Shown: positions 18,492 through 29,490, counted from the stretch's first letter. The stretch: DNA of 51,322 bases from Paracoccaceae bacterium (GCA_028097405.1 JAOHEK010000021.1:1-51322), one strand, 5' to 3'. Made by a program: numbers and translations. The notes: a model not told the origin generated them from the sequence alone.

Positions 18492-19343
18492 CTATTCTCC
18501 GAGCAACGAAAGGTCGTTCAACAGCTCGGGATCGATCTCACTGACAGTTTTGCGTGTGATATCAGCGCCTTCTGTCAGCTTGGCCACATATGCTTCGACG
18601 GCCTCGCGTTGAATAGTGTCAACCAGTTCGCCGCGGACGTCTTCTAGCGGCGGGGCGTCTTTTACGCGTGTTTCGTTCAGCTTGATCACGTGCCAGCCAA
18701 ACTGCGTCTGAATGGGCCCAGAGATCGCGCCTACGTCCAAAGTCATCACGACTTCTTCGAACTCTGCCACCATCGCACCAGCGCCGAACCAGCCAAGTTC
18801 GCCGCCGCGTGGGCCGGACGGGCCAGTGGACTTTTCCTGCGCAAGTTCGGCAAAATCGGCACCATCATTCAACGCAGTGACGAGGTCTTTTGCCTCATCC
18901 TCGGTCTCTACAAGGATATGCGAGGCATTATATTCGGGCTCGGGGTCAACTGAACCATAGGCCGTCGTATAGGCCGCCTGAAGCGCCTCTTCCGATTCCG
19001 CGTCTGCGACAGCGCGCACAATTTCTTCATTGGCCCTGAGCGCGCGGATTTCGTTCTCCATCGTCAGCCGGGTTCCAAGGGACAATTCTTCGACTTGCTC
19101 GCTTAGCAAGGTTTGTTGGACCAACTGATCTATAATTCCATCAAACAGCACATCGCCAGGCAATTGCTGGTATTGCTGTGGTAAGCGCTGGCGCAGCACG
19201 ATCATATGCCCAAGCGTGATTTCTTGTCCGTTCACTGTCGCTACAACAGTCTCGGCGTTAACATGACCATCGGCCAAAACGCCGGTTGGCAGGCCAAGGG
19301 CAACCACAGTTGCAAGTGTGGTCAATTTCGTTCTGAAAGCCAT
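18492..19343 (-). CDS. Periplasmic parvulin-type peptidyl-prolyl isomerase
   Basis: A 283-residue PpiC/SurA-like foldase. A signal peptide (about 1-24, ending VLADG) is followed by a helical N-terminal chaperone part with a Gln-rich patch (RQRLPQQYQQLPGDVLFDGI). The parvulin domain (about 138-230) contains ASHILVETEDEA, GGELGWFG and FGWHVIKL. It acts on proline bonds of exported proteins. The gene is divergent from secA, so a foldase for exported proteins and the motor that exports them share a promoter region of about 175 bases. It heads the operon with argJ and mutT. Confidence 0.93.
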   Translation of the reverse strand: MAFRTKLTTLATVVALGLPTGVLADGHVNAETVVATVNGQEITLGHMIVLRQRLPQQYQQLPGDVLFDGIIDQLVQQTLLSEQVEELSLGTRLTMENEIRALRANEEIVRAVADAESEEALQAAYTTAYGSVDPEPEYNASHILVETEDEAKDLVTALNDGADFAELAQEKSTGPSGPRGGELGWFGAGAMVAEFEEVVMTLDVGAISGPIQTQFGWHVIKLNETRVKDAPPLEDVRGELVDTIQREAVEAYVAKLTEGADITRKTVSEIDPELLNDLSLLGE

Positions 19344-19380
19344 AGTCTTTCCTTAGTGGGGGTCGCACGGCTTGGCGACG

Positions 19381-19409
19381 TTGACAGTGGGGTACCCGAC
19401 CCTTACATC
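19381..19409 (+). promoter_or_regulatory. Probable sigma70-type promoter of secA
   Basis: TTGACA at 19381-19386 and TACATC at 19404-19409 are 17 bases apart, about 110 bases upstream of the secA start. Confidence 0.55.
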
Positions 19410-19519
19410 GCAGACGTTGCGAGGTTTTCTTCTCCTTGCTCTTTTATGGCGGGCCAAGGGCACGGGCAAGCGTATCCGCTCACACAACCTCGTCAGACTA
19501 CAGGCTAAGAGGCAAACGA

Positions 19520-22222
19520 ATGCTCGGATTTGGAACGTTAGCGAAAAAGGTCTTCGGGACCGTAAACGACCGCCGCGTCAAAGCGGCCTATCCCATCGCG
19601 GAGAAGATCAACGCATTAGAGCCCGAGTTCGAGGCTTTGTCCGACGATGGTCTGATCGCTAAGACCGAAGAATTTAAAAAACGTGTCGCTGACGGCGAAA
19701 GCCTTGACGCGATCCTGCCCGAGGCCTTTGCGAACTGTCGCGAAGCGGCCAAGCGGGCGTTGGGCTTGCGGGCCTTCGATGTGCAGTTGATCGGTGGCAT
19801 GTTCCTTCATGAAGGCGATATCGCCGAAATGAAGACTGGTGAAGGTAAAACGCTGGTTGCAACGTTTCCCGCCTATTTGAACGCGCTGACCGGTAAGAAC
19901 GTACATATTGTGACGGTTAACGATTACCTTGCCTCGCGGGATTCCGCATGGATGGGAAAGGTTTATGCACAACTTGGCATGACCACGGGCGTTGTGGTTC
20001 CAAACCAGCACCCCGAAGAAAAGAAAGCCGCCTATCAGGCCGACATCACCTATGCGACGAACAACGAGCTTGGGTTTGATTATCTGCGGGATAACATGAA
20101 GCAAACGCTGGCCGAAGTCGCCCAGCGGGACCACTATTTTGCAATTGTCGACGAAGTAGACTCGATCCTGATCGACGAAGCGCGGACGCCGCTGATCATC
20201 TCGGGCCCCGCCGAAGATCGATCCGAGCTTTATGTAACCATTGATAAGCTTATTCCTGAGGTGCTGGACGAACACTTCACGCTGGACGAAAAAACCCGAA
20301 ACGTGACCTATACCGAGGAAGGTAACGAGTTTCTGGAACAATCGCTTCATGCCTCGGGTCTCTTGCCTGAAGAGCAATCGCTGTATGATCCGGAATCCAC
20401 GACGCTGGTACACCATGTGAACCAAGGTCTTCGGGCGCATAAACTGTTCGCACGGGACAAAGATTATATTGTGCGCGATAATGAAGTTGTGCTGATCGAT
20501 GAATTCACCGGGCGTATGATGTCCGGCCGGCGTTTGTCCGATGGTTTGCATCAGGCGATCGAAGCCAAAGAGGGCGCGACGATCCAGCCCGAAAACGTGA
20601 CGCTTGCTGGTGTGACGTTCCAGAACTATTTCCGGCTTTACGACAAGCTGGCCGGAATGACTGGTACCGCGTCGACCGAAGCCGATGAATTTCACGAGAT
20701 CTATAATCTGGGCGTGGTCGAAATCCCGACAAACGTGCCTGTTGCTCGTGTTGATGATGACGATCAGATTTACCGCACGGCGCGTGAAAAGTTTGAAGGT
20801 GTGGTTAAAGAAATCAACGAAGCCCACGCCAAAGGCCAACCTGTTCTGGTCGGCACCACGTCGATTGAACGATCCGAGTTTCTTTCTGAGCTACTGACCA
20901 AAGAAGGTATCGAGCACAAAGTTCTAAACGCTCGTCACCACGAACAGGAAGCCCAGATCGTCGGCGACGCAGGCAAGCCCGGCGCTGTGACCATTGCCAC
21001 CAACATGGCGGGTCGCGGAACCGATATTCAGCTTGGTGGTAACGTCGAGCTTCGGGTGATGGACGCTTTGGCCGCTGATCCCGACGCTGATCCAGAAGCC
21101 GTCCGTGCCAAGATTGAAGCCGAACATGCGGGTGATAAGGAAAAAGTGCTGGCCTCTGGTGGTTTGTACGTTCTTGGAACCGAACGCCATGAAAGCCGTC
21201 GGATCGATAATCAGTTGCGCGGTCGTTCGGGCCGTCAGGGTGACCCTGGCCATTCGTCTTTCTCGCTGTCGTTGGAAGACGATCTGATGCGGATTTTCGG
21301 ATCAGAGCGGTTGGACAAGGTGTTGTCGACGTTAGGAATGGAAGACGGCGAAGCGATTCAGCACCCATGGGTGAACAAGTCTCTGGAAAGAGCTCAGGCC
21401 AAGGTTGAAGGCCGGAACTTTGATATCCGCAAACAGCTGTTGAAGCTGGACGACGTCATGAATGACCAGCGAAAGGTCATCTTTGGCCAGCGCCGCGAAA
21501 TCATGGAAGCCGACGATGTCGAAGAGATCATGCAGGATATGCGCGAAGAAGTGATCGACGACCTTGTAGAACAATATATCCCACCGAAGTCTTATGCTGA
21601 TCAGTGGGATACCGCAGGTCTGCGCGCCGAAGTCGAACAAAAGATCGGAATTACCGTTCCGTTGGTTGAATGGGGCGATGAAGAAGGTGTCGACGACGAA
21701 GTGATCCGCGAGCGGCTTTACGAGCAGTCAAGTGTCTTCATGAAGGCAAAGACGGCTCAGTTTGGCGAAGAGCAAATGCGCTCCATCGAAAAACAGCTTT
21801 TGCTTCAAACAATGGATGCTAAGTGGCGCGAACATATCCTGACGTTGGAACATTTGCGGTCGGTGGTTGGCTTCCGGGCCTATGCCCAGCGCGATCCAGT
21901 GAACGAATATAAAACTGAAAGCTTCCAGCTGTTTGAGAACCTTCTGGATAGCCTTCGCGGCGAAGTGACCGAGAAATTGGCGAATATCCGTCCGCTTACC
22001 GATGAAGAACAGGAGGCCATGATGCAGAAGATGATGGCCCAGCAAGGCATTCAAGTCGAACCCGGTACCGAACCTGCCGGCGCCTTACCAAAACCAACGC
22101 CGGAAGCGATTGCGGCTGGTTTTGACGAAAATGATCCCGAAACTTGGGGCAGGCCCGGTCGAAATGAAGTCTGCCCATGCGGTTCGGGGAATAAATTCAA
22201 ACATTGTCACGGCGTTCTTTAA
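19520..22222 (+). CDS. secA: Preprotein translocase ATPase SecA
   Basis: A 900-residue SecA, the motor that drives preproteins through SecYEG. Walker A lies near residue 105 (MKTGEGKTL), followed by NDYLASRD, the DEAD-type [29 protein letters not shown] and the arginine finger region [10 protein letters not shown]. The C-terminal tail is a zinc finger ([14 protein letters not shown]) that binds SecB and ribosomes. I chose the ATG at 19520 because AAGAGG precedes it and the protein starts like other SecA proteins; the frame is open 28 codons further upstream. No classical terminator follows. Confidence 0.99.
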   Translation: MLGFGTLAKKVFGTVNDRRVKAAYPIAEKINALEPEFEALSDDGLIAKTEEFKKRVADGESLDAILPEAFANCREAAKRALGLRAFDVQLIGGMFLHEGDIAEMKTGEGKTLVATFPAYLNALTGKNVHIVTVNDYLASRDSAWMGKVYAQLGMTTGVVVPNQHPEEKKAAYQADITYATNNELGFDYLRDNMKQTLAEVAQRDHYFAIVDEVDSILIDEARTPLIISGPAEDRSELYVTIDKLIPEVLDEHFTLDEKTRNVTYTEEGNEFLEQSLHASGLLPEEQSLYDPESTTLVHHVNQGLRAHKLFARDKDYIVRDNEVVLIDEFTGRMMSGRRLSDGLHQAIEAKEGATIQPENVTLAGVTFQNYFRLYDKLAGMTGTASTEADEFHEIYNLGVVEIPTNVPVARVDDDDQIYRTAREKFEGVVKEINEAHAKGQPVLVGTTSIERSEFLSELLTKEGIEHKVLNARHHEQEAQIVGDAGKPGAVTIATNMAGRGTDIQLGGNVELRVMDALAADPDADPEAVRAKIEAEHAGDKEKVLASGGLYVLGTERHESRRIDNQLRGRSGRQGDPGHSSFSLSLEDDLMRIFGSERLDKVLSTLGMEDGEAIQHPWVNKSLERAQAKVEGRNFDIRKQLLKLDDVMNDQRKVIFGQRREIMEADDVEEIMQDMREEVIDDLVEQYIPPKSYADQWDTAGLRAEVEQKIGITVPLVEWGDEEGVDDEVIRERLYEQSSVFMKAKTAQFGEEQMRSIEKQLLLQTMDAKWREHILTLEHLRSVVGFRAYAQRDPVNEYKTESFQLFENLLDSLRGEVTEKLANIRPLTDEEQEAMMQKMMAQQGIQVEPGTEPAGALPKPTPEAIAAGFDENDPETWGRPGRNEVCPCGSGNKFKHCHGVL

Positions 22223-22362
22223 GAGCGCTGTGATCCATTCGACTCAAATAGTCTGAAAAACACCCAGTGCGCCGTATGGTTTCGAGCCATTTGGTAAGCC
22301 CCCAGTTACTCTGATCTGCGAAACCGGACCACGGCACCGATGCGTGGCCGGAGGAGACAGAG

Positions 22363-23319
22363 ATGGTCAATCTTTCAATGATGACTAAACGGCGAACGAT
22401 GACGGTTGTTGTTGTGCTTTTTCTCGCGTTTCTGACCGGCCACATGATGCAAACTGTCCTGACAGATCGCGCACCTGTGGTCTCGGCCACACTCGCTCCA
22501 GATGCCGAGACGGTTGGTGGATCGCTTCTGGCACCAAAACCGCTTGCACTACCACCCGACATGACGTTGATGCCGACCCTTGATCAGCCGCCGGTTTTAC
22601 CCAGACGGACCGAAGAAACACAGACAGACCAGCTGGACGAAGCAAACGCCGATTGTGTACCAAAGCTTTTGGCAACCACGGCACCAGCGGCAATGATCAC
22701 ATTAGTATTGCGCGCACCCTGCCATCCCAACCTGTTGGTTCAGATTAAGCAAGGTCCGATCATTGCATCTGCTTATACAGACGGCGATGGGCGGATGACC
22801 CTCAAAATTCCTGCTTTAGAGACGGTTTCTGATATTCAGATTACCTTTGATGACGTTGTGCTGGCCACTGAACTGACGATTCCTGAGGCTGAAAATTTTC
22901 AGCACATTATACTGAACTGGACGGGTCCACAGTTGCTGCGCCTGAATGCCTATGAATTCGGGGCCGCACGTAACGAGACTGGTCACGTTTGGTCTGGCGC
23001 ACCCAAGTCGCCGACACGGGCGTCTCGTGGTTCGGGCGGATTTCTCACTCGGCTCGTCACCGAAAAAGGGCCCTCAGTCGAAATTTACAGCCTTCCGGCC
23101 GGGCAATCCCAACTACGCGGTGTCGTTCGATTGGTTGTCGAAGCCGCCGTGACCCCCGCCACATGCGGACAGATTGCAACAGCCAAGGCATTGCAACCGA
23201 CAGCGTTTCGCCGCCTTAGTGTGACTGACGTAGAAGTCGCACTTCCTGACTGTGATCACCAGGGCAAGGTCGTCTTGTTGCAAAACCTTTTGCGGGACGT
23301 GACACTGGCTGCGCGCTAA
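22363..23319 (+). CDS. Membrane-anchored periplasmic protein of unknown function (318 aa)
   Basis: A 318-residue protein with one N-terminal membrane anchor or signal (TMTVVVVLFLAFLTGHMMQ) and a Pro-rich linker (about 45-85). The middle has CVPKLLATTAPAAMITLVLRAPCH and a beta-rich part (LKIPALETVSDIQITFDDVVLATE) that reads like a domain which handles surface or matrix proteins. The C-terminus is beta-rich with two cysteines. I cannot name a domain; relatives in Rhodobacterales are sometimes called translocase only because of the secA neighbour. GGAGGAG at 22350-22356 fixes the start. It is followed after 23 bases by the substrate-binding/OmpA gene, so the two are probably one operon. Confidence 0.75.
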   Translation: MVNLSMMTKRRTMTVVVVLFLAFLTGHMMQTVLTDRAPVVSATLAPDAETVGGSLLAPKPLALPPDMTLMPTLDQPPVLPRRTEETQTDQLDEANADCVPKLLATTAPAAMITLVLRAPCHPNLLVQIKQGPIIASAYTDGDGRMTLKIPALETVSDIQITFDDVVLATELTIPEAENFQHIILNWTGPQLLRLNAYEFGAARNETGHVWSGAPKSPTRASRGSGGFLTRLVTEKGPSVEIYSLPAGQSQLRGVVRLVVEAAVTPATCGQIATAKALQPTAFRRLSVTDVEVALPDCDHQGKVVLLQNLLRDVTLAAR

Positions 23320-23342
23320 CAGGAGCTTGCTGCCGCACGTCC

Positions 23343-24818
23343 ATGTTCCAAAAATCGTTCATTATGCTGCTAGTACTTTGCTGGCCCCTTAGCCTATTCG
23401 CCGGACCTGTGGTGTTGACCAACGCCGACGGCAGCGTGACGGTTGAAGGCGAACTGGTGTCGTTCGACGGTGAGTTCTTTCGCGTGGACACTGCTTTCGG
23501 ACCCCTGACATTGGATGCAGGCAATCTGCAATGCAGCGGCGTGGGCTGCCCGGACCCTGTTGACTTGATTGCACGGTCTCGCGTCGCAGGCCCTGCCGGA
23601 ATGATCCATCGCCTGATGCCTCCGTTGATCGAGGTCTTTGCCGACCGGGAAGGGTTTGCGTTTCGAAGTCTGTTTTTGTCCGACAGCCAAATCGTCTGGG
23701 AATTGCGCGAACCGGCGACCGGCCAGCTTGTTGCGGTTTTCGAAGGGGCGGTTCAGGATGACAGCGATGTCGCACAGGGGCTGGCGGCTGGCGATATTGA
23801 CATCGCCCTTAGCAAGACCGAACAAGCCGCCCCGGTCCGGCAGGATGTCATCGCGCTTGATGCGGTGGTTCCCTTGGTGCCGGCGGAAAACCCGCGCGCA
23901 TTGGTTACGCAGTCGCAACTTTCGTCGCTTTTGTCTGGTCGCCTTGGCCGCTGGTCTCAGTTAGACGGCCCGGACCTGCCAGTTGTTGTGCATGTTCTGG
24001 ACGGCGCAAGAGGGCCACTTGCCCGCTGGTATTCCGGCAGGATGTCGCAGGACGCGTTTCGCTACGATAGTGCTGACGCCCTAGCGGATGCTGTTGCGGC
24101 TGATCCGGCGGCGGTTGGGCTGGGCTTGTTTTCAGCGATGGGAAACGCCACGCCGCTTGTTGTAGGCGGCACTTGTGGCCTGGCAATTCCGGCGACACGG
24201 GATTCGATTCGCGCAGAAGATTATCCGCTGACACAGCCCTTGTTTTTGCATCGCCTTGGTACAAGGCAACCGAAAATCGTGCGCGATTTCATAGCATTTG
24301 TTCGATCCGAAGAAGCACAGCCAGTGATTGCAACTTCGGGATACGTCGATCAGGCCATCGGTCGGATCGGGTTCGAACGGCAGGGAGATCGGATCGCCAA
24401 CGCAGTGCTTGCCGCAGGCGATGACGACGAAGCGTCCGAAGCTGTGCGCGACATGGTCGGTGCCTTGCTGAATCTGGACCGATTGACGCTGACGTTCCGG
24501 TTTCAAGACGGCTCAAGCGATCTGGATGCCCAATCGGCCTCGAACGTCCACCGGTTGGCTGACGTGATTAATCAGGGAGAGTTCGACGGAAAAAGAGTGC
24601 ATTTCATCGGTTTTACAGACGGTGTAGGGCCTTCGGACGGGAACATGCGTTTGTCTGACCGGCGCGCGCGATCCGTCCGTCGTGCTGTTGCGGCGCGTGT
24701 TGATACAGCCCCGGTCGACATGGCCTCGGAAGGGTTCGGCGAGGTGCTTCCAATGGCTTGTGATGACACAGCATGGGGCCGCCAAGTGAACAGACGCGTG
24801 GAAGTCTGGATCGACTGA
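23343..24818 (+). CDS. Periplasmic substrate-binding-like / OmpA-domain hybrid protein
   Basis: A 491-residue protein: signal peptide (1-20, ending LFAG), a short N-terminal module (VVLTNADGSVTVEGELVSFD through LQCSGVGCPDP), a PstS-like periplasmic binding fold (about 80-370), and a C-terminal OmpA/MotB peptidoglycan-binding domain (FRFQDGSSDLDAQS, HFIGFTDGVG, SEGFGEVLP, VNRRVEVWI). It is a paralogue of the gene at 34656: the N-terminal module, domain order and the NRRVEVWI end are the same. The binding domain is more diverged here and the phosphate-site residues are not obvious, so the ligand is open. It converges on radC with three bases between stops. Confidence 0.85.
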   Translation: MFQKSFIMLLVLCWPLSLFAGPVVLTNADGSVTVEGELVSFDGEFFRVDTAFGPLTLDAGNLQCSGVGCPDPVDLIARSRVAGPAGMIHRLMPPLIEVFADREGFAFRSLFLSDSQIVWELREPATGQLVAVFEGAVQDDSDVAQGLAAGDIDIALSKTEQAAPVRQDVIALDAVVPLVPAENPRALVTQSQLSSLLSGRLGRWSQLDGPDLPVVVHVLDGARGPLARWYSGRMSQDAFRYDSADALADAVAADPAAVGLGLFSAMGNATPLVVGGTCGLAIPATRDSIRAEDYPLTQPLFLHRLGTRQPKIVRDFIAFVRSEEAQPVIATSGYVDQAIGRIGFERQGDRIANAVLAAGDDDEASEAVRDMVGALLNLDRLTLTFRFQDGSSDLDAQSASNVHRLADVINQGEFDGKRVHFIGFTDGVGPSDGNMRLSDRRARSVRRAVAARVDTAPVDMASEGFGEVLPMACDDTAWGRQVNRRVEVWID

Positions 24819-24821
24819 ACC

Positions 24822-25562
24822 CTAAAGGTAGCCTGAAGACCTAAACGAAAACTCGTCCGCAGACCCGATGATCAAGTGATCGTGCAACGTGATTGAAAGC
24901 GCCCGCGCTGCATCTTCGATCAATCGCGTGACCGTAATATCTGCGTCGGACGGCGTTGGATCGCCCGAGGGGTGGTTGTGCACAAGAATGATCGCAGAAG
25001 CATTCAGTTCTAACGCCCGTTTGACGACCTCGCGGGGATAGACAGGCACGTGATCGACTGTGCCGCGGGCTTGTTCTTCATCGGCAATCAGCACATTTTT
25101 GCGGTCGAGAAATAGAATGCGGAACTGTTCGGTTTCCCGGTGCGCCATCGTGGTGCGGCAGTAATCCACCAAGGCGTCCCAGCCCGAGATCGCCTGACGG
25201 TGAATGACCTTGCTGCGTGCCAAACGATGCGCGGCAGCCTCGACAACCTTTAACTCAGTGACAATTGCATCGCCAACGCCGTTGATCGCCGCAAGGCGTT
25301 CGCGAGGAGCCGAAACTGCCCCGCTGAAATCGCCAAAAGCCTTGATCAAGCGATGTGCTATAGGTTTGACGTCCTGTCGGGGAATGGCGCGAAAAAGGAC
25401 GAGTTCCAACAACTCATAATCCGCAACCGCATCCGTGCCACCATTCACAAAACGATCGCGCAATCGCTTGCGATGATCACGGATATAAGACGGCGGCTGG
25501 CTGCCCGGTTTGGCGCGCGCGAACTCGGAAAAGGCTTCGTCAAACGTGTATTGGTTGTCCAT
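24822..25562 (-). CDS. radC: RadC/JAB domain protein
   Basis: A 246-residue RadC family protein. The N-terminal helix-hairpin-helix region (LAAINGVGDAIVTELKVVEA) is followed by the JAB1/MPN metalloprotease-like domain with the JAMM residues in LVHNHPSGDPTPSDADI. The name comes from an old link to DNA repair in E. coli that did not hold; the real role is unknown. Length and motifs are typical of the family. It is a single gene and converges on the OmpA-type gene. Confidence 0.93.
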   Translation of the reverse strand: MDNQYTFDEAFSEFARAKPGSQPPSYIRDHRKRLRDRFVNGGTDAVADYELLELVLFRAIPRQDVKPIAHRLIKAFGDFSGAVSAPRERLAAINGVGDAIVTELKVVEAAAHRLARSKVIHRQAISGWDALVDYCRTTMAHRETEQFRILFLDRKNVLIADEEQARGTVDHVPVYPREVVKRALELNASAIILVHNHPSGDPTPSDADITVTRLIEDAARALSITLHDHLIIGSADEFSFRSSGYL

Positions 25563-25605
25563 GGGCGCACCAATGGCGCGCCGTGGTTAAGCGTCAGTTA
25601 ATCGA

Positions 25606-26190
25606 TCAGGATGCAAATCGAATTTTGACGCTACGCGCACCGGGAAACAACTTTTCACACACATTGCTTGGCACATCGTAGACGCCCGCGGCGATGTCTC
25701 TTGCGTCCACGGGAACCACCTGTGGAAGTGTATGGCGAGAATCCACCAATTCACCGGTTGGAACGACGACCTCGTTTGGGCCGTTTGCGGGTTCGGTTGG
25801 AACGAAATAGGTTAGTTTGCGCCCCATGCGGTGAAGAATGGTCGAGACATGTTCGGCGTGCTCGGCGGCCCCCTGTAGACAGGCTTTGCATTCGGCAATG
25901 ACGTCTTCGGTAAACTCTGTCTCGGTGGCCTGCATCAAAGGCCGGGTTGTTACGGGGCGGCGAAGTTTCGGAGCATCAGGAATGCCCAGATCGACGGCAT
26001 TTTCCTTTAGAAACACGTACGCGTCTGTAATCAAGGCAAATTCTGACGTCGATCCGACACCTTGATCAGGGTGCTTTTCTAGTGCCAAGGCCTTAAAAGC
26101 GTTGCGAACATCGGCCGTGTTTGCGTTGGAAGACAGACCAAGCACAGCCAGAGCTTGGGATTTTTCTGAGACGCGCTGAATCGGGGTCAT
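25606..26190 (-). CDS. Small J-domain protein
   Basis: A 194-residue cytoplasmic protein with an N-terminal J domain (about 14-65): ALAVLGLSSNANTADVRNAF, then LALEKHPDQG with the HPD tripeptide that stimulates DnaK. No Gly/Phe region and no zinc-finger are present, so it is a class C co-chaperone. The C-terminal 120 residues contain one helix (EDVIAECKACLQGAAEHAEH) and a beta-rich end that I do not recognise; it may choose the client. It lies near dnaJ and dnaK on the same strand, but about 170 bases from dnaJ. Confidence 0.85.
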   Translation of the reverse strand: MTPIQRVSEKSQALAVLGLSSNANTADVRNAFKALALEKHPDQGVGSTSEFALITDAYVFLKENAVDLGIPDAPKLRRPVTTRPLMQATETEFTEDVIAECKACLQGAAEHAEHVSTILHRMGRKLTYFVPTEPANGPNEVVVPTGELVDSRHTLPQVVPVDARDIAAGVYDVPSNVCEKLFPGARSVKIRFAS

Positions 26191-26361
26191 GGCATTTACT
26201 CGTTACTTGGTGCCAACACGGCACCGGAACTAACAACAAGCTCATCAGTACGCTATGTGTCCAATTCGCGCAAATATTGCAGCAAATTTGCGGCGGATTA
26301 TGCCGCTGAAGACCAACAGTTCATGCAAACCCAACTTATTGTTCCGGTTTTATCCAAAATC

Positions 26362-27507
26362 TCAGGTTTTCATGCCGTCCCAGAAGGATTTGACCTTCTT
26401 GAAAAAACCTGTGCTTTCGGGGTTGTTTTCCTCGGACAGTTTTTCGAATTCGGACAAAAGCTCTTTTTGCTTGGCGGTCAGATTGACCGGTGTTTCCACG
26501 GCCAACTCGATCATCATATCGCCTTTTGAGCCGCCTCTAAGCGATGGCATGCCCTTGCCGCGCAACCGCATCTGGCGGCCCGATTGGCTACCGGCGGGGA
26601 TTTTCACGCGGCTTCGTCCACCGTCGACCGTCGGAACCTCGATGTCGCCCCCCATTGCAGCCGATGTCATTGACACGGGCACGCGGCAGTAAAGGTTTTC
26701 ACTGTCGCGCTGAAACAATGCGTGTTCGGTGACCTCAAGGAAAATGTACAAGTCGCCAGATGGCCCGCCGCGCATTCCGGCTTCGCCTTCTCCAGCCAGT
26801 CGAATGCGTGTGCCGGTTTCAACGCCAGCCGGTATATTGACGGAAAGCGATCGTTCTTTTTCCTGACGGCCTGCGCCTTTGCAGGTTTTACAGGGGTTTT
26901 GGATGATCTGCCCAGCTCCCGCACATGTGGGGCAGGTTCGTTCCACAGTGAAAAAGCCTTGGCTTGCGCGTACTTTGCCCATGCCGGCACAGGTCGGGCA
27001 TACTTGGGGTTCGGCGCCGCTTTCGGCACCCGTCCCATCGCAGGTTTCACAGGCAAGCGCTGTGGGAACCTGTATAGTCTTCTGCAAGCCTGTGTGGGCG
27101 TCTTCAAGCGACACCCGCAAGTTATATCGCAGGTCTGAACCGCGCATGGCGCGCTGTCCGCCGCCGCCACGGCGGCCCCCCATCATGTCACCAAACAAAT
27201 CGTCGAAAACATCTGAAAAGGCACTTGCAAAATCGCCGTTGCCAGCCCCGCCACCACCACGGGGGCCTCCGCCCATGCCACCTTCAAAGGCCGCATGACC
27301 AAACCGGTCATAGGCCGCCTTCTTTTCAGCGTCCTTCAGAACTTCGTAGGCTTCGTTGGCTTCTTTGAATTCAGCCTCGGCGTCTGGCTTGTCAGCATTG
27401 CGATCAGGGTGAAGTTCTTTTGCCTTACCGCGATAGGCTTTCTTGATCTCGTCGGGAGAAGCACCCTTCGAGATTCCCAGCACTTCGTAAAAGTCGCGCT
27501 TTGCCAT
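26362..27507 (-). CDS. dnaJ: Chaperone protein DnaJ
   Basis: A 381-residue class A DnaJ: J domain (1-70, with HPD in LHPDRNAD), Gly-rich region ([18 protein letters not shown]), four CxxCxGxG zinc repeats ([32 protein letters not shown]) and the C-terminal client-binding domains. It passes unfolded proteins to DnaK. AGGAGA precedes the ATG. The gene follows dnaK with a 63-base gap that holds a hairpin. Confidence 0.98.
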   Translation of the reverse strand: MAKRDFYEVLGISKGASPDEIKKAYRGKAKELHPDRNADKPDAEAEFKEANEAYEVLKDAEKKAAYDRFGHAAFEGGMGGGPRGGGGAGNGDFASAFSDVFDDLFGDMMGGRRGGGGQRAMRGSDLRYNLRVSLEDAHTGLQKTIQVPTALACETCDGTGAESGAEPQVCPTCAGMGKVRASQGFFTVERTCPTCAGAGQIIQNPCKTCKGAGRQEKERSLSVNIPAGVETGTRIRLAGEGEAGMRGGPSGDLYIFLEVTEHALFQRDSENLYCRVPVSMTSAAMGGDIEVPTVDGGRSRVKIPAGSQSGRQMRLRGKGMPSLRGGSKGDMMIELAVETPVNLTAKQKELLSEFEKLSEENNPESTGFFKKVKSFWDGMKT

Positions 27508-27531
27508 GACAACGTCTCCTTTAAACGCAAA

Positions 27532-27551
27532 GACCGGCCCGAAGGCCGGTC
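27532..27551 (-). terminator. dnaK-dnaJ intercistronic hairpin with UUCG loop
   Basis: Read on the minus strand, GACCGGCC and GGCCGGTC pair perfectly around TTCG and are followed by TTTGCGTTT. The weak T run suggests a partial terminator that lets dnaK be expressed above dnaJ, or a stem that protects the dnaK message end. Confidence 0.7.
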
Positions 27552-27570
27552 GGGATCGCGTTCAGTGGCC

Positions 27571-29490
27571 TCAAGCCCGGTTTTCGTCGTCGAGATCTTC
27601 GAAGTCAGCATCGACGATGTCGTCATCAACACCGCGAGGCTCGTCCGCAGTCGGGTCGGCGTCCGCTTCGCCCGATGCTTCGGCCTGCGACTTGTAGATC
27701 GCTTCGCCCAGCTTCATCGAGGCTTCGGTCACATTCTGGATGCCGCTGCGGATTTTGCCCGCGTCTTCGGTTTCCATCTGTTCTTTCAGGTTGGCAATCG
27801 CCAACTCGATGACTTCGACGGTGGTTGGATCGACTTTGTCGCCGTGCTCTTCCAACGACTTTTCAGTTGCGTGGATCAGGCTTTCCGCGCCGTTTTGGGC
27901 CTCGACAAGGTCTTTGCGTTCCTTATCGGCTTCGGCATTTTCTTCAGCCTCTTCCACCATGGCTTGGATGTCTGCGTCAGATAGACCGCCCGACGCCTGA
28001 ATGGTGATCCGGTGCTCTTTTCCGGTGCCCTTATCTTTGGCCGAAACCGACACGATGCCGTTGGCGTCGATGTCGAACGTCACTTCGATCTGAGGTAGGC
28101 CACGCGGTGCAGGCGGGATGTCTTCGAGATTGAACTGACCCAGGACCTTGTTGTCGGCGGCCATTTCACGTTCGCCTTGGAACACGCGGATGGTCACAGC
28201 GTTCTGATTGTCTTCCGCAGTCGAGAAGATCTGCGACTTCTTGGTCGGGATCGTTGTGTTGCGGTCGATCAGACGAGTGAAGACACCACCCAGCGTTTCA
28301 ATACCAAGCGACAATGGAGTGACGTCCAGAAGTACAACGTCTTTCACGTCGCCTTGCAGAACACCGGCCTGAATGGCAGCGCCCATCGCAACCACTTCGT
28401 CGGGATTCACGCCTTGGTGCGGCTCTTTCCCGAAGAACTTAGTGACTTCTTCCTTCACGCGGGGCATCCGCGTCATACCGCCGACAAGAACAACTTCGTC
28501 GATGTCATTGGTCGAAAGACCAGCATCTTTCAAAGCGGCCTGACATGGTTTGATTGAGTTCTTGATCAGATCGCCCACAAGGCTTTCCAGCTTTGCGCGG
28601 GTCAGTTTGATGACCATGTGCAAAGGTGTGCCTGACGATGGGTCCATCGAGATAAAGGGCTGGTTGATTTCAGTCTGGCTGGACGACGACAATTCGATCT
28701 TGGCCTTTTCAGCCGCTTCTTTCAGCCGCTGCAACGCCATCTTGTCTTTCTTCAGATCGACCGAATGCTCTTTCTTGAACTGATCGGCCAAGTAATTGAC
28801 GATCCGCATGTCAAAGTCTTCACCACCAAGGAATGTGTCACCGTTGGTGGATTTAACTTCGAACAAGCCGTCATCGATCTCAAGGATTGTGATGTCGAAC
28901 GTACCGCCACCAAGGTCATACACCGCGATGGTCTTGGTTTCTTTCTTATCCAGACCATAGGCCAACGCAGCCGCGGTCGGCTCGTTGATGATCCGTAAGA
29001 CTTCCAAACCCGCGATTTTGCCGGCATCTTTGGTGGCCTGACGCTGGGCGTCATTGAAATAGGCAGGCACGGTGATCACGGCTTGTGTCACATCCTCGCC
29101 CAGATAGGCTTCGGCGGTCTCTTTCATCTTTTGCAGGATGAAGGCCGAGATTTGCGAGGGTGAATATTTCTCGCCGCCAGCTTTAACCCAAGCGTCACCG
29201 TTGCCACCATCGACGATGTCGTAAGGAACGAGTTCCAAATCTTTTTTCACTTCGGCGTCATCAACGCGGCGCCCGATCAGACGTTTCACAGCAAAAACCG
29301 TGTTTTCAGGATTCGTTACGGCTTGGCGTTTGGCGGGCTGACCAACAAGCCGTTCGCCGTCGGTAAATCCGACAATCGACGGCGTGGTGCGAGCACCTTC
29401 GGCGTTTTCGATCACACGGGGTTGCGATCCGTCCATGATGGCGACGCAGCTATTTGTAGTACCAAGGTCGATACCAATCACTTTACCCAT
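27571..29490 (-). CDS. dnaK: Chaperone protein DnaK (Hsp70)
   Basis: A 639-residue Hsp70. The ATPase domain has [12 protein letters not shown] at the start, DLGGGTFD and VGGMTRMP; then comes the [11 protein letters not shown] linker to the substrate-binding domain, the helical lid, and a tail ending in acidic residues ([17 protein letters not shown]) that TPR-type or J partners can bind. The ATG at 29490 gives the family start ([10 protein letters not shown]); the frame is open 27 codons upstream, but that would run across the promoter region. It is driven by the heat-shock-type promoter at 29602. Confidence 0.99.
   Translation of the reverse strand: MGKVIGIDLGTTNSCVAIMDGSQPRVIENAEGARTTPSIVGFTDGERLVGQPAKRQAVTNPENTVFAVKRLIGRRVDDAEVKKDLELVPYDIVDGGNGDAWVKAGGEKYSPSQISAFILQKMKETAEAYLGEDVTQAVITVPAYFNDAQRQATKDAGKIAGLEVLRIINEPTAAALAYGLDKKETKTIAVYDLGGGTFDITILEIDDGLFEVKSTNGDTFLGGEDFDMRIVNYLADQFKKEHSVDLKKDKMALQRLKEAAEKAKIELSSSSQTEINQPFISMDPSSGTPLHMVIKLTRAKLESLVGDLIKNSIKPCQAALKDAGLSTNDIDEVVLVGGMTRMPRVKEEVTKFFGKEPHQGVNPDEVVAMGAAIQAGVLQGDVKDVVLLDVTPLSLGIETLGGVFTRLIDRNTTIPTKKSQIFSTAEDNQNAVTIRVFQGEREMAADNKVLGQFNLEDIPPAPRGLPQIEVTFDIDANGIVSVSAKDKGTGKEHRITIQASGGLSDADIQAMVEEAEENAEADKERKDLVEAQNGAESLIHATEKSLEEHGDKVDPTTVEVIELAIANLKEQMETEDAGKIRSGIQNVTEASMKLGEAIYKSQAEASGEADADPTADEPRGVDDDIVDADFEDLDDENRA

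Noticed and set aside
19616..20839. Long open frame (407 codons) on the minus strand opposite secA
   Set aside because: A shadow of secA; no ribosome-binding site, and the composition is that of reversed coding sequence.
23343..24818. PstS of a phosphate ABC transporter
   Set aside because: No permease or ATPase gene is near and the protein carries an OmpA wall anchor, so a transport role is unlikely.
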